Source: Rhinopomastus cyanomelas (lineage: Eukaryota > Chordata > Aves > Bucerotiformes > Rhinopomastidae). Taken from it: a DNA stretch of 64,000 bases. The DNA lies in NCBI GenBank assembly GCA_013400115.1, contig VXBP01004153.1:124789-188788 (forward strand), in the 5' to 3' direction. The position numbers and the translations under genes were made by a program. Below are positions 1 through 11,803 of the stretch, piece after piece (the first letter of the stretch is position 1; every line of letters starts with the position of its first letter). Below the pieces are notes generated by a model, which saw only the letters and a program-made list of their open reading frames with translations, had not been told where the DNA came from and ran no database searches.

Positions 1-1009
1 ACCAAGCTCACCTTGTTGCCCTTCAGTGTGGGAGCACTGACAAGGAAATTGTTGCCCACATAGATAGAAAATTCAAAAAGGTAGAAACCCAAATATTTTT
101 AATCCTTTGAATACTGAATCTTGCCCTTTGAGGATGGTTTCGGTTCTTCTGAAGGTCTCTTTTGAGGGATGTGATTTGTGTTCTGCAGTTTGGGTGTCTG
201 ATAGCATCTCCCAAACGTTTTGTTTAACCCCTGCTCCAAATCATTTTTGGTAGGCACGAGGGCACCAACCTCTGCAGTTCTGCTTCTCATTGCTAGAGGG
301 AACGATGTAAACCCAGCACGGGATTGCTCACAGGACTCCTGAGGGCTTTCTACAGCAATACACGGGCCTGTTTAATCAGAGATTTACCAGAAAATTGTTT
401 TGAATAGAACTGTCACTTTTTATCTGGGTCTGATCACAAAGCAGCAAGGCTTGGGCAGGGTCCCTGGCTGGCCCCATGCGCAGATGTGGCCCACGGTTAG
501 TGACTGCTCATTCTGCTCCAGGGTGATTATTTGTGTTCCTTATGCCAACCCTCACTGCACCTGTGAGCTGGTCTCCTATTTGTTAGATGGCTCTTTGCAC
601 TTCCCGTTAATACACGTTTATGATGTGAAAAGCAACCCCGGCCAAATTGCAGGTTCCTACTCTCGCATCCATCAGCTGGCGTGTGGCAGGGAAACAGTAC
701 CTACAGAATGTGCTCATTGGCTGCGTTGCCTACCAGTTTGCACTAGATTGCAAAGACCCCGAAGATCACCCAGCAGCGCCGAGTGCTGTTGTGGCAAGTT
801 GTGAACATGAGTAGTGTGAGAGCAAGGAGACACAGACATCAGGTGTGAGTACACATGGAGGGGATCAGAAAACCTGTTGGGTCTTGCACTAAGTGGGAGA
901 CAGAAGTCCAGACTGCTGTGATACAGGAGCTCTAAGAGAGGAGTGTGTTAGAAGAAATATCAGCTTGCAAGCCCTCTTCTCATATGCTGCTTTTTCTTCC
1001 TCAACCTTC
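1..1009. other. unique non-coding sequence
   Basis: No repeat family or known protein is recognised. The longest open frame, 134 codons at 400-804 on the plus strand, shows no domain, signal peptide or splice-site context that would make it a gene. I read it as a chance ORF. Confidence 0.5.
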
Positions 1010-1078
1010 CAAAATTTGTTTCTTGACAGAGTGGTCAGGAATTGGAATAGGTGGCCCAGGGAGGTGGTAGAGTCACTG
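1010..1078 (+). mobile_element. CR1 LINE fragment, ORF2 C-terminal end
   Basis: Translation gives NWNRWPREVVES, the conserved block near the C-terminus of CR1 ORF2, in sense orientation. The piece is only about 70 bp and stops before the 3' tail. It lies upstream of a CR1 reverse-transcriptase segment although in an intact element it would lie downstream. It is therefore either a separate insertion or part of a rearranged copy. Confidence 0.75.
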
Positions 1079-1084
1079 ACTCAT

Positions 1085-1594
1085 GGCTGTCATCTCCATG
1101 AACTTCTGCAAGGCCTTTGACATGGTCTCCCACAACAAGCCAAGTTGGAGATCTATGGATTTGATGGGTGGGCTGTACAGTGGATCAGGAATTGGTTGGA
1201 TGGTCAAATATGAAGGGTAGTGATCAATGACTCGAAGTCCAGATGGAGAGCAGTGACAATGGTGTCCCTCAGGGGTCCATACGGGGACCTGTACGGTGTA
1301 ATACTGCTATCAATGATATCGATAGCGAGATCGAGGACACCATCACCAGGTTTGCAGATGACACCAAGCTGAGTGGTGCTGTTGATAAGCTGGAGGAATG
1401 GGAGGTCATCCAGAAGGATTCAACACTGAAACAGGTTGCCCAGGGACATTGTTGAGGTCCCTTCCCTGGAGCTATTTAAGGTGAGGCTGGACAAGGCTCT
1501 GGGCAACCCGATCTAGTTGACGCTGTCCCTGCTTGTTGGACTAGATGCCCTTTGGAGGTCTCTTCCAACACAGGCCATGCTGTGATTCTATGAC
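1085..1594 (+). mobile_element. degenerate CR1 LINE, RT core plus 3' tail
   Basis: The plus strand shows reverse-transcriptase palm motifs: CKAFDMVSH near 1110, GVPQGS near 1261 and the catalytic FADDTKL near 1351. Near 1425 the sequence jumps to the last part of ORF2 and the 3' UTR, ending in TGTGATTCTATGAC. Several hundred bases of ORF2 between RT and tail are missing. Frames are broken between the blocks, so this is an old, dead copy. Confidence 0.88.
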
Positions 1595-2444
1595 TTTACC
1601 CAGCAAGGCATCAGCACAGGCCTACAGATTCATCCAGGACAATCCACACAACACCAATAGCCATGGGGCTGGAATTTGGGTAATGAGATGCACAGCACTG
1701 GAAGAACAGGTACTTGGATATTCACCTGTAGACACAACCAACATCATCCTACCTCAAAAAGGATGAGAAGCTGTGAGCACCAGAGCTATCTGAGGCTATA
1801 CACAGGAGTATTTTGCTGCGCCGGGCATAGAGAGGTCTGGGATTGGGCCCTTCTGTTTTAGAGTCTTGTAATCATTCAGCCACAAATCTCCTGATGGCTT
1901 TTCGATTGTATGAATATAAACGACATCCACAAACTCACGCTCATTAATGAACAACATTTTAGAGAAGGGCCATTCAATGCACAGAGCAATTAACACAGCA
2001 GTTGATTAAAGCAGTTTGAGGGTAAGTTCTATGCAGAATTCAATACTGCTGTGTTGCCTCATACAGGTGCTTGGCAGAAGCGTGAAATCATGACAGACAT
2101 GATCTGTTAGCTGTCAGGGTCCCCAGGGAGCCAAGAGCTGCTCCACCCCTGTGATTCCCCCAGCCCCAGGTAGCACTCACTTTAGGGCTGTGCAGAAAGG
2201 ACAGTGTAGGGCTGGTTCCATGTTGCACTAGGTGCCTGCAAACTATAGCACCTGATAACTCGCCCTGCTTCTAACCCACACCATGTTTTACATGGGGTAC
2301 CATGTTTGCGGAGGCAATTTCTGTTAGGCATGGAAGCCTATGGATGTGGGAACAGATCCTCTTTGTACTTCCAGATGGAAAACAGTGTAAAATCCTCTCA
2401 CAAGCCAAGCCATAATATAGAATACCAGATTGATTTAGCTTACC
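1595..2444. other. unique non-coding sequence
   Basis: Ordinary single-copy-looking DNA. ORFs do not exceed about 70 codons and none is recognised. Confidence 0.5.
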
Positions 2445-2700
2445 CAGTGCCAATCCTCTGCCATGGGCAGCAACACCTCTCACCAGACCAGAGTGCCCAC
2501 AGCCCCATCCAACCTGGTCTTGGACACTGCCAGGGATGGAGCAGCCATAGCCTCCCTGGGCAACTTGTTTCAGGGCCTCAGGGACAGATTTCTGCCTAAG
2601 ATCTCATATCAATCTCCCCTCTTTTAGCTTGAACCAATTCCCCTTGTCCTGTCAGCAGAGTGTCTTTTAAAAAATCCCTCTCCATACCTCTTGTTACTGC
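2445..2700 (-). mobile_element. old CR1 LINE 3' end
   Basis: Read on the plus strand this is the reverse complement of an older CR1 3' region: GCCCCATCCAACCTGG near 2502, then CCCTTGTCCTGTCA near 2641 and AAAAAATCCCTCTCC near 2670. The octamer tail is lost. Divergence is clearly higher than in the copies at 17.7 and 19.7 kb. Confidence 0.8.
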
Positions 2701-3221
2701 TCAGACATGTGACCATCTACTCTCAATAAGAAAACCTCTGCACATACACCATATGCTGGAGAAAGAGAAAGGGATTCAGCCCACACCAAGGGGGAGATCA
2801 AGGGGGAGACTTTTGTGAGTCTGAACACTGTAAGACCTTACCACCCTCGTATACCCCGTCTGGTTTCACTCTGTATTGAAGAGCCCAGAGTGGGGGCAGC
2901 TGCTAGGAAAGGCAGTGCATCATCACTCACACAGAGGTCAGGGGAATACAAGAGAAGTGGAGTCTGTAACCAAGAAGAGCCTTGGTGCAACTGCTATGGA
3001 CATCCTTAAGGAAGCTGAGTCTGGGAACTTTAGAGCTGAGGAAATTCCTCCTGACCTCTCTGCTCTGTAGTCCATCCAGCAGCCAGGCTGAGTAGATATC
3101 TCACATATTCTCTGTACAAAGTCCCCTAGACCTGCAGCCTCTCTCTGTTTGCATCTGATGGATGTTCACACACTGGGCAGAGACCATACACAGGAAGGTG
3201 CAAGGCTTGGCTAGGAAAATC
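2701..3221. other. unique non-coding sequence
   Basis: Two overlapping 64-codon frames occur at 2815-3070 without recognisable content. Nothing else is seen. Confidence 0.45.
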
Positions 3222-4002
3222 GTAGAATCATAGAATTATTAGGGATTGGAAGGGACCTCGAAAGATCATCTAGTCCAATCCCTCTGACACAGCAGGATCA
3301 CATAGACCAAATCACACAGGAGCACAGCTGGGTGGGTTTTAAACATCTCTAGTGAAGGAGACACTACAAACCTCCCCTGGGCAGCCAGTTTCAGTGCTCT
3401 GTCACCCTCACTGTGAAGAAGTTCCTCTCATATTGATGTGGAACCTCCTATGTTCCAGCTTACACCCGTTGCCCCTCGTCCTATCACTAGATGACATTGA
3501 GAAGAGCCTGGCTCCATCCTCCTGACACCCACCCTTCAAATATTTATAGACATTAATGAGGTCACCCCTCAGTCTCCTCTTCTTCAAGCTAAATGGACCC
3601 AGCTCTCTCAGCGTCTCCTCCTAAGGGAGGTGCTCCACCTCCTTCATCATCCTCGTTGCCCTATGCTGGACCCCCTCCAGCAGCTCCACATACCCCTTGA
3701 ATTGAGGGGCCTAGAACTCAACACAATAGTCCAGATGTGGTCTCACCAGCGCAGAATAGAGGGGGAGAAGAACCTTTCTTGATCTGCTAACCACCCATCT
3801 TCTGATCCACCCCGGGATGCTGTTGGCCCTCTTGGCCACAAGAGAACACTGCTGGCTCATAGTCATCCTGCTGTCCACAGGACCCCCAGGTCCCTTTCTC
3901 CTGAACTACTCTCCAACAGGTCAGTCCCTAGCTTATACTGGTATCTGGGGTTGTTCTTCCCAGATGCAAGACTCTACACTTACCCTTGTTGTACTTCATT
4001 AC
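3222..4002 (-). mobile_element. CR1 LINE, 5'-truncated, young-type tail
   Basis: The element reads on the minus strand. Its 3' tail lies at 3222-3240 on the plus strand (AATCATAGAATTATTAGGG), followed by the subfamily-diagnostic block GATCATCTAGTCCAATCC. It carries the C-terminal part of ORF2, back to the block equivalent to LHLGKNNP near 3960. Similarity to the copies at 18.4 and 56.9 kb ends at about 4002. Stop codons and indels break ORF2. Confidence 0.93.
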
Positions 4003-4037
4003 ATTTCTGGCCATCAGCTTGTCTGCAAAAAACCAAC

Positions 4038-4180
4038 CTCTTTTCATAGAAGCAAGGAATCATTTAGGTAGGAAAAGACCTTCAAGGCCATCAAGTCCAA
4101 CCATTAACCCAACTGTCCCAACTCACTGCTAAACCCTGTGTAACCCAGTGTTACACAACTTTGAAACACATTCAGGGGTG
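4038..4180 (-). mobile_element. CR1 LINE 3' end, older subfamily
   Basis: The plus strand shows TCATAGAAGCAAGGAATCA, then CATCAAGTCCAACCATTAACCC. This is the tail type shared with the copy at 36.45 kb and distinct from the adjacent young-type copy. Similarity is lost after about 4180. Only about 35 bp separate it from the 5' end of the younger CR1. Confidence 0.8.
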
Positions 4181-4929
4181 TCAGTCTCTACCTCCACTCT
4201 ATTTTCCACACTTTGTTCCCCCCCTTTCTGCAAGTTTGGCCTTTCCCTTAAACATTCCAGAAATTTTGCACATCCTTATAAATTTTTACTTTTAACTATT
4301 TGTTATGGACATTTGCTATCCAATGAAATACATATTTACCCATTTCCCTTACTTAACACTTACAAAGTTCTGGTTGAACATGGGTAAGGTGATACTTGAG
4401 TGCTTCCTTCACAGATAAATCAGCACATGACCCCAGGTTTCTGATCTTTGATGTTGTAGTTATCTACTGAGCGTTAGGGGTTGTGTCTGATTCATTTCCT
4501 GCTCTTCCCATCTTGTCTTTGCCTTTCATGCTGGTTTGGATCTTGCATCAGAGCTTAGATGTGCCTCGATGAGTGCTTCAGGGCATGAGGGCTATCTGCC
4601 TCATGCACTGTCTAAGCAGCACCATCACATCTCTGTGACAAGGATGTCTTGGTCAGCCTGTGTGGCGTGAGCTGGCTCCAGTTGCTACAGACATGGTCCA
4701 GTGCTGGCTTTTGCTGGGCAAAGCAGACACAGCAGTCCATCAGCCTCAGTTTCCCCTTCCATGGGATGAAGGTGGCATTCAGCCCCTGCCCATTGTTGAG
4801 ACCTTTGGGTCCCACAGAGGCAATGTGCTCTCGCAAGCCCTAAGCTTTACTGTTACTATGATTGCTGGGAAGTAGGAGAGGTGATTCATTCTCCTAGGAA
4901 AATACTGCTTTCATTCAGAGCCTGGAGCA

Positions 4930-4975
4930 TTTCCCAAAAGTAATTAACTAGAAGAAACTGCTAATTAAAAGACCT
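4930..4975. promoter_or_regulatory. AT-rich block with two TAATTA cores
   Basis: AGTAATTAACTAG (from 4939) and GCTAATTAAAAG (from 4960) place two homeodomain-type TAATTA cores 21 bp apart, about two helical turns. The block stands out from its more GC-rich surroundings. A regulatory role is inference from motif content alone. Confidence 0.2.
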
Positions 4976-7003
4976 GGTGCCTGAAGAAGTGTTTATCAGA
5001 GATGGGTGTCATCTTGCCAATTTGGAGGCGCTAAGATTCATTACTTGAGCTCTCAGTTGCTATCAAAGCCTGGCCAGAGCTGGCTGGCCCCAACACTGCA
5101 GCAGTGACCATGCAGGACAGCATCTAGAGGACCCACTCTGTGGTCTTCCTCTACACTGTCTGTGAAGAGACTGATGTCAGTCTGTTGACTCCAGTGTACT
5201 GTGCATGCTGTAAGACTTCTTGGTGCAGATACGTCACCCAAACTGAGATTCTCTGATCTTGTACCATGGTAGCTCTTGTTTCTAGTGAGCTGATCAGCCA
5301 TCCCTGATACACAACAGTACATGGGACTTTGTTTCCAAACTTCTGAACAGACCCAGGAAGAACAGCTAATGCAGGAAAACATCTTCCTCCGAGTAGAGCT
5401 GCTAAGAAAGTTGGTTTGGAGTCAATGGCTTTGTCCTGAGCCATTTAACCCCTGGCAGAGAGAGAGTGTATTTGAAGGAAAAGAATGGCATCAGCAGGTT
5501 GGACATCCACAGTGGATACATGCAGGGACAACACCTGGAGAAATTTGAAGGTCTCATTTTGAGGTCTGTTGTGGTCTTTATGTCCAAAAAGCAATACAGG
5601 GAAAATGTAGCTGGGTAACAGTCTGCCTGTGATGGTCTCACTCCTCTTGGAACTGCTCTGCTACCATATTAACGTTTTTACCCTGGCTCTGCATGGCTAA
5701 GTTTCAGATGTGACCAGAATTACTCCTCTATACTTGGTCCAGGAACACTGTAACATCTCTGGGACAGCAAATACTGTTCAGATAGAGGAGGGGTCTGCTG
5801 TGATGTCTGGAGGAACCTGCACTCTGCTCACCTTTAATGTGCTGCAGATGAAGAAAGCCCCTGTCTTCTGTGGCTCCTGATCTCATCCTGGACAGGCTAG
5901 GTCATGTCATACACTGTTGTGTGAAACCTTTGAAAGCTTGTATTCCTCCTCAGCTTTTTCCCAGGGCTCTGCCAGGGCATGCTAGTTGTCCTGCATGGTC
6001 AGGGGGAAGCTGGCAAGCTGCACTGCATGGCTTGGGCCTGAGAGTACACTGGAGGAGGATGCCCCATGGCTGGGAAACAGCTGGTGATCCAGGGGGCTGA
6101 ACCAGGAACTGATGCAAATGCTCCCACAGGTGCTGCCCTAGGGGAGGAGACCTCCCTAGTGCCTGAATACCGGATGACCAGCCTTTCCCTCCACTGCAAA
6201 AAGAGGACTGAGGACACTGTGCTGGCACTTTGGGGGGCCACCTGTCTCCTGGAGATCCTTCTCCAGCATCCCGTCTCAGGGCCAGCAAGTGGGCTCTGCC
6301 CAGGAAATGCTGCATGCTCCACTTTTCTCTGCTTGTCGCACTTGAGCTCTTTCTTTCCCAGAGGGAAATTCCACATCATGCGGGACACTACAAGGAGGTA
6401 GAGCACAGAGCAAAGCTCTGCCGCAAACTGGGCCAAATCTCACAGGATTTCATCACCTGTCTGCCTGCAGCTAGGGGGTGCTGCATGGGCAGTGAGCCCC
6501 AACAGGGAAACTGGATGGTACAATGGACTTTGGGGGTCCCTGGCAGAGAAGCATTCCCTGAGAAACCATCAAGAGCTGCTCTGGGCAAGAGCCGGGCTGA
6601 GAAAGAGGGTCTTTCTGGCAGACACCAGCCTGATGGTCTTCACTGCAGACCAAAGCAGTGTGAGGAAGGAAGTTTTTTCCTGCAACATGGGAGTTTGCTA
6701 CTTTGGGTAGCATCTTCAGGGGTACTGACTCCCTAAAGAAGTCCAGAACTATAATTATGGTAGTTTGGACTGGACCTTGATATCTAGACTACTCTGAGCT
6801 GGGGCTTTTAATACCAGCATAGCTAACACACTCCACATCATCTCTGTGCCTGGATCTCATCCCTATCCTTGCTTCCTCTTGAACATAGGTTCTGAAGCAG
6901 TGCTTAGTCTTCTTAGAAAGGTCACTTGGATCTCTGCCCTAAGCTTTGTACATCACGGACAGAGGGAGTCCTGTGGTGAATTTCTGCCTCACCCTCATCA
7001 GTT

Positions 7004-7019
7004 GTTTCTTTCTTTCTTG
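7004..7019. repeat. short (TTTC)n simple repeat
   Basis: About three and a half TTTC units in a row. It is too short to be a useful microsatellite by itself. Confidence 0.6.
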
Positions 7020-7227
7020 ATGGAAGGGAGACTGATATGGCAGCTCCTCATCTGGAAAAGGAGCAGGAACACTTTGTGTCTGGCTTTCTGCCCAGAGGGA
7101 CTATGTGGGTAGGAGAGGTTATCCTCTCCAGGGCATTGGTGATGGCAGGGCTGTGCTCCAGACACACCGGCACCATGCGATAGGAATTAGTTACTGCTTT
7201 CATGCTGTTATAGCCATCTACGCTTGG

Positions 7228-7268
7228 CATTAATGACTTGCAAATGTGCTCGGGTCATTAAGGTAATA
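7228..7268. promoter_or_regulatory. TAAT-containing dyad, candidate regulatory site
   Basis: TTAATGAC at 7230-7237 is repeated as its exact reverse complement GTCATTAA at 7254-7261, with 16 bp between the arms. The spacer contains TTGCAAAT, similar to a POU octamer half. Function is inferred only. Confidence 0.25.
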
Positions 7269-8157
7269 ACTCTTGTCTCTGTGGAAGTCAGAGTGTGGCA
7301 ACCTCAGAGCAGCTTTTTAGGACTTAGCTGCTGATGCAGTGCTCTGTTCCAGCAGCTTTATTTTACAGTCTCCAGGACTTAGACCTTGAGAAGCTTCAGG
7401 CAGGACATGGGATCTTGCAGTGTGTTCCTCCAGACTGTACGATGGATGGGACCATGGCACCATATGTGCAATGCAAAACCTTTCCTTCTCTCCTCACAAA
7501 GGTTTGGAGAAGGGAGTAAACAGTAGCCATAGGAAAGAAGGGCTAAGAGGATAGTATGGCTGGAGGACACTGGGGTCACATAGTAGGAGTTCCCATCTCA
7601 GCACTGCCCAATTGAGTCTACTCTCAGTCTGGAGAGCATGAGGACTGCCAGGCAGGCCAGGCTGTGCTTTGAGGTGCAGCTGTGAACCTTTAAATTGAGA
7701 CCTCAGGAAAGATTATTTGGGCCCTGGTCTCCTCTTATTCTGTCTGTGTCACTGCAGATTTCACTGAAGTGACTCCAATTTACACCCATCAGGGCTGGAA
7801 GAGTTATCTCTTGCATTTTTAGCTGTAGTAAATTATTTTTAGAAACCACAGCATTCATCATGAAAGACTCTCCTCTTGCAAGCAAGGACTGAATAATGAA
7901 TGACTGCGTGGTTGGACTAATACCTATGGCTCAGCCATCAACACGAGCAGATGACTGCATGTGTGCCACTAGCAGGCAAGTGTGAGCCTGCCTCTTGAGA
8001 GCACCTGCATGTCCAGGACCCTAGTCTGCTCCTTCTAGCCCAGCACAACACAGCCTTTAATTGCTCTGATGCCATTATCTTTGGGGCTTGGTTTGCGAGA
8101 TGCATTTAAGCTCAGACAGGAGTCTTTGGCCTTTGCTTTAGCTGGTTGTAGGTGTAG

Positions 8158-8352
8158 GATCACAGAAGCACATAATCAGTAAGTTTGGAAGAGACCTGCA
8201 AGATCATCAAGTGTAATCGTTAACCCAGCCCCACCCTGCCCACTGATCCATGTTTCTCAGTGCCATATCTACACAGTTTCTAAACCCCTCCAGGGGCAGT
8301 GACCTCCCCACTTCCCTGGGCAGCCTGTTCCAATATTTGACTACTCTTTCAG
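8158..8352 (-). mobile_element. CR1 LINE 3' end, older subfamily
   Basis: Reverse complement of a CR1 tail: GGATCACAGAAGCACATAATC at the edge, then AGATCATCAAGTGTAATCG, ending in CCTGGGCAGCCTGTTCC near 8320. The octamer repeats are degraded and the copy is 5'-truncated to about 195 bp. Confidence 0.85.
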
Positions 8353-9082
8353 GGTATGCTGTGCCTGGCCTTATTCCTAGCTGACCTGACCTCAGACATG
8401 CCTCATCACTGTGGACTTGTCTGGCAATGTGGACTGCTGGCTCTGTTTACCATCAGTGCATCGGCTCCTTTTGCTTGGGTACTGTAGGTCTGCCCCATTG
8501 TCAGCCTTGGCTTGCCTGTCCCTGAGATGCAGCTCCACTGGAGTTGCTCCCTGACAGATCAGGATTCATGGTACCATGAGATGGGATCCTGGTCCTGGCC
8601 CTGAACCTGTGCCCCACAGCTCCCCATGGTCCAAGGCTGATTTCTGAATCCTGCAAGAGCCTGGGGCAAGCTACAGCTCTGCAAACTCTGTGACAACCAT
8701 AATGACACCTGAACACTTCAGTGGGGTTTGGGAAAGGCCACGGAATTTTATTTGTCGGATGTGCCTAATCTTTGCTGCCTACCTGGGAAAGCTATTTGTC
8801 AATGAAAATGATGGAAGGATACCTCAGTGGGGCTGCTCAGGATATTTAGACCCTCTTGATGCGCTTGGAGTCTGAGCACTGCCCTTTTCTAAGGATGGGA
8901 AGCACTTGCTTTGGGGATGAAACTTTGGAAAGCACTTTTCTGTGCCCTGGCTCCTTGTTGCAGCTGAGCTCCATGTTCTTAGTTCATGGACCTTGCAAAA
9001 GGGCTGCCCGTAAACCTCAGTCAGGTGCTTAGGACTGGTGACACAAGCCCTGTCTTATCCTCACAGGTGTTACCCTTCAGCC

Positions 9083-9245
9083 GGGTTGAATTGTTTAATT
9101 CTCCAGGCCCATAACTATTTCAGGTCATGTACTAATGGGCTTGAAATCGGTTATTGTGCAGGGAATGATAAATGACTGTACACTGTGGCTAATGAAGGGG
9201 ATAGATTATTGGGTTATAAATCAATTAAGTGGTTCTGAGGAAGTC
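9083..9245. promoter_or_regulatory. AT-rich conserved-element-like block
   Basis: About 160 bp, AT-rich and low in CpG, with many homeodomain-like cores: TGTTTAATTC, ACTAATGGG, GGTTATTG, GCTAATGAAG, ATCAATTAAG. This texture is common in vertebrate conserved non-coding elements. Conservation itself cannot be seen from one sequence. Confidence 0.22.
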
Positions 9246-10505
9246 ACAAACCGCAAGAAGAAATCATGAAGGGAGAGAAAAACATCTGATGTCTGGGGAA
9301 GAGCAGGAGCAGTCGGGTGCCATCAACCATCATGCTGTCTCTCGAGGGAAGCAGAATACTGCCCTGCTGTAACTCCGTTTGGTCTGATGGTCATCGCTGA
9401 GGAGGAACCTGATGTGCTCTGTGGTCATTTGGGCTTACCGGCAGCAGGCTGCCTCTTACAGGAGATAAATCCTCCCCTGCTTATGCAGTCTTGTGCATCT
9501 TCCTCAAGTGGTCTGGATTTGTATTGGAGTGTGGCCAGAACCAGTGGTAACTGTCCACAGAGGCATTTCACACACAAATCAGCCAGAAAACAGCACACAC
9601 AAATCAGTGTGCAGAAAGGGATGCACCTACCACAGTTCCTGTTCCCAGCAGATTGACAAGTATCTGCTGACTCTGCAGCATTGGTGGTTTTTCTCCTGTT
9701 TGGGAGACTTCTCCTTTGGGAGAATATTAAAAGAATGAATGTGCACCCTGTAAGCACAGCAATGTCTGGTGAAGGTGCACTTGTACCAGCCCAGAGGGTA
9801 GGGATGGTGTGGGCACTTGCAACCAAGTTCTCTCTGAGTCCTTGTGTCAGAAGGACAGGCCTAAAGGACATCCTTCATGTACAACAGAGACTAGCTGGGA
9901 GCATGTCTCCTGATTTTGTCGGATGAAGTTCATTACTGCCCCACCATGCAGAGGTCTCAGCATGGGAAGTCAGGAGAGCCTTCAGAGTCCTGGCAACTGG
10001 AGCAGTACAATATCAAACATGGAAGTGTTGGTCCTGTTTCCTTTGCAATAGTCTGGAACTGCCTCCTGTGCAGAGCCTAGCACGGGGAGGATGGTAGGAC
10101 CAGGGGAAAATTTATACAAATGCAGTAAGCAAGTGTGGACAGAGTGATGGGGCTCAGACATGAACAGGACTGTGATGACTGTAGGGACCCAGAGTAACCA
10201 TGACGTGCATTACTTAGGCTCCCTGTGTGCAGTAGCTGCAGGATTATTGCTGATGGAGCTTTGCTGTCCATAGAACTTCAGCTTGTTTGGAGCTTCTAGC
10301 AGGGGAGCGCAGCTGCCATTGACCGAAGAACAGTACGTCTCTATTGGGAAAGGTCGTCCTCTTCAACTGAGAGTGCAGCTTCAGGAGGGACACACATGGA
10401 GCAGTGAGGGAGGAAGGGGACACCCGCCTAGCCAGCCAGATCAGCTGAATCAACCCTGGAGATCAATGGGGTGACAGATGTCACAGCCAGATCGCCCTCA
10501 CATCC

Positions 10506-10526
10506 AATTATGCCGTTGGCATAATT
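10506..10526. promoter_or_regulatory. perfect 9-bp-arm dyad around GTT
   Basis: AATTATGCC at 10506-10514 and GGCATAATT at 10518-10526 are exact reverse complements separated by GTT. The right arm continues into ATAATTAC. The arrangement suits a homodimeric homeodomain or POU-type site, but binding is inference. Confidence 0.3.
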
Positions 10527-11803
10527 ACACAACCAGGTAGAATAATCCACATCCTCTGATGCGGCTGGTATATGCAGCTTGTTTATGTCATAGGAAAGAT
10601 TCTCCCTGCAGCAACTGGGGAGTCTAAGGCTCTCAGGCAGACAAGCAGAACATGAAGTGTGCAACCCATATTCTTCTTTTTGAGTAACTTTTCAGCCTAG
10701 TGTTCTTCAGGATAGGGCTGGAAAAGTTCCCAGTTTGGGAAGAGTGACTGAGGACAAGAAGCTACTGCTACATGGGAGCCTCATGTCTTCCTTCCTTCTC
10801 ATTGTCTTCTAACTTGTTTTGTTCTGTATGAGCAAACCCTTAGAAAACAGCAATGCAGCATTTTCTAAATTCTAATGAGCTGTTTTCTAATAGCTAACTA
10901 ATGAGCTGTGGCAAACAACACAGAAGCCTGTGTTGGCTTTAATCTCTTTAACTACAACCTTTCCTAAAGGCAAAACATCTCAAGGGAGAAGTGGACTTGA
11001 GGCTGAACAGACACCCCAGAGAGAGGGGTGGTGTCTCTTGCAGGTCTAGAAGATACCAGCTCATGCATTAAACCACCTGCGTGACTGAGCTCTGCTTGGC
11101 CAAACACAACTTGCCAAACCCTGCACACATCTCATGGAGGAGACTGTGACTTTATCAAAGTTTGGCTGCTGAAAACAAGGCATCTTTCAAGGCAAACTGT
11201 TCTTACACAGACACCTGTTATTAAAGGTACTTGTCTAGACTGGATGCTCGGACCCATCTCTGCAATGATTCTGACACAGATCATCATTACACCCAGACAG
11301 CTTCAGCTCTGAGGCTCTTGTTCAAACCCTTTCCAGCCCTTCTCTCCAGGGTGGAGCTAGGGTAAATGTCTTCCCAGGAAGACACACATCTCTTGGATAT
11401 AGGCACTCAGGTCTTTGTCCATACCCCAGCAGTGTAGGGACTTGCCCAAAGTAGCTTCTGTGACTTGTTCTGCAGCTGAATGGTAGCTGGTGATGGTTTT
11501 ATTGTGTGGTCTAAGGACCTCCCTTCACGTGTAGCTACAGGTTTCTGGGTGGAAGTTTGGTCTACAAAACCCAACATATACCTTTTGAGTTCAGAGCAGC
11601 TGGGAAGACCCATCTAGCTGGAGATGGAGGTAATAATGACAGTGAGCATCTGAATGCATTTTGTCCTCTTAGGTAGAAGGTTATTATAGGATGGATCCCT
11701 CAAATACACTGGGTTATTAAAGAAGTCTCCAGAAGGGATGAGCTGGACCTCTCTTTGCCAACATTTACCTGCTTTATTAACAGTATGAGCTCCACCTACT
11801 CAT

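Larger units (their letters stand above)
4181..8157. other. unique non-coding sequence, 4 kb
   Basis: No repeat or gene is recognised. Between about 5870 and 6740 the DNA is GC-richer and open on both strands (121, 145 and 168 codons in overlapping frames). This fits low stop density in GC-rich DNA better than an exon, since no family is recognised and frames overlap in opposite directions. Two AT-rich motif blocks (4930-4975 and 7228-7268) are listed separately. Confidence 0.5.
8353..11803. other. unique non-coding sequence, 3.4 kb
   Basis: No known protein is found. The largest frame is 148 codons on the minus strand at 9425-9871 and is unrecognised, with overlapping frames on the opposite strand. 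Two AT-rich motif-bearing segments (about 9083-9245 and 10490-10600) are annotated separately. Confidence 0.5.

Noticed and set aside
400..804. 134-codon plus-strand ORF
   Set aside because: No domain, no promoter or splice context, composition not protein-like; expected by chance in a window of this size.
5870..6740. Cluster of overlapping ORFs up to 168 codons on both strands
   Set aside because: Frames overlap in opposite directions, no domain is recognisable, and the region is GC-richer so stops are rarer.
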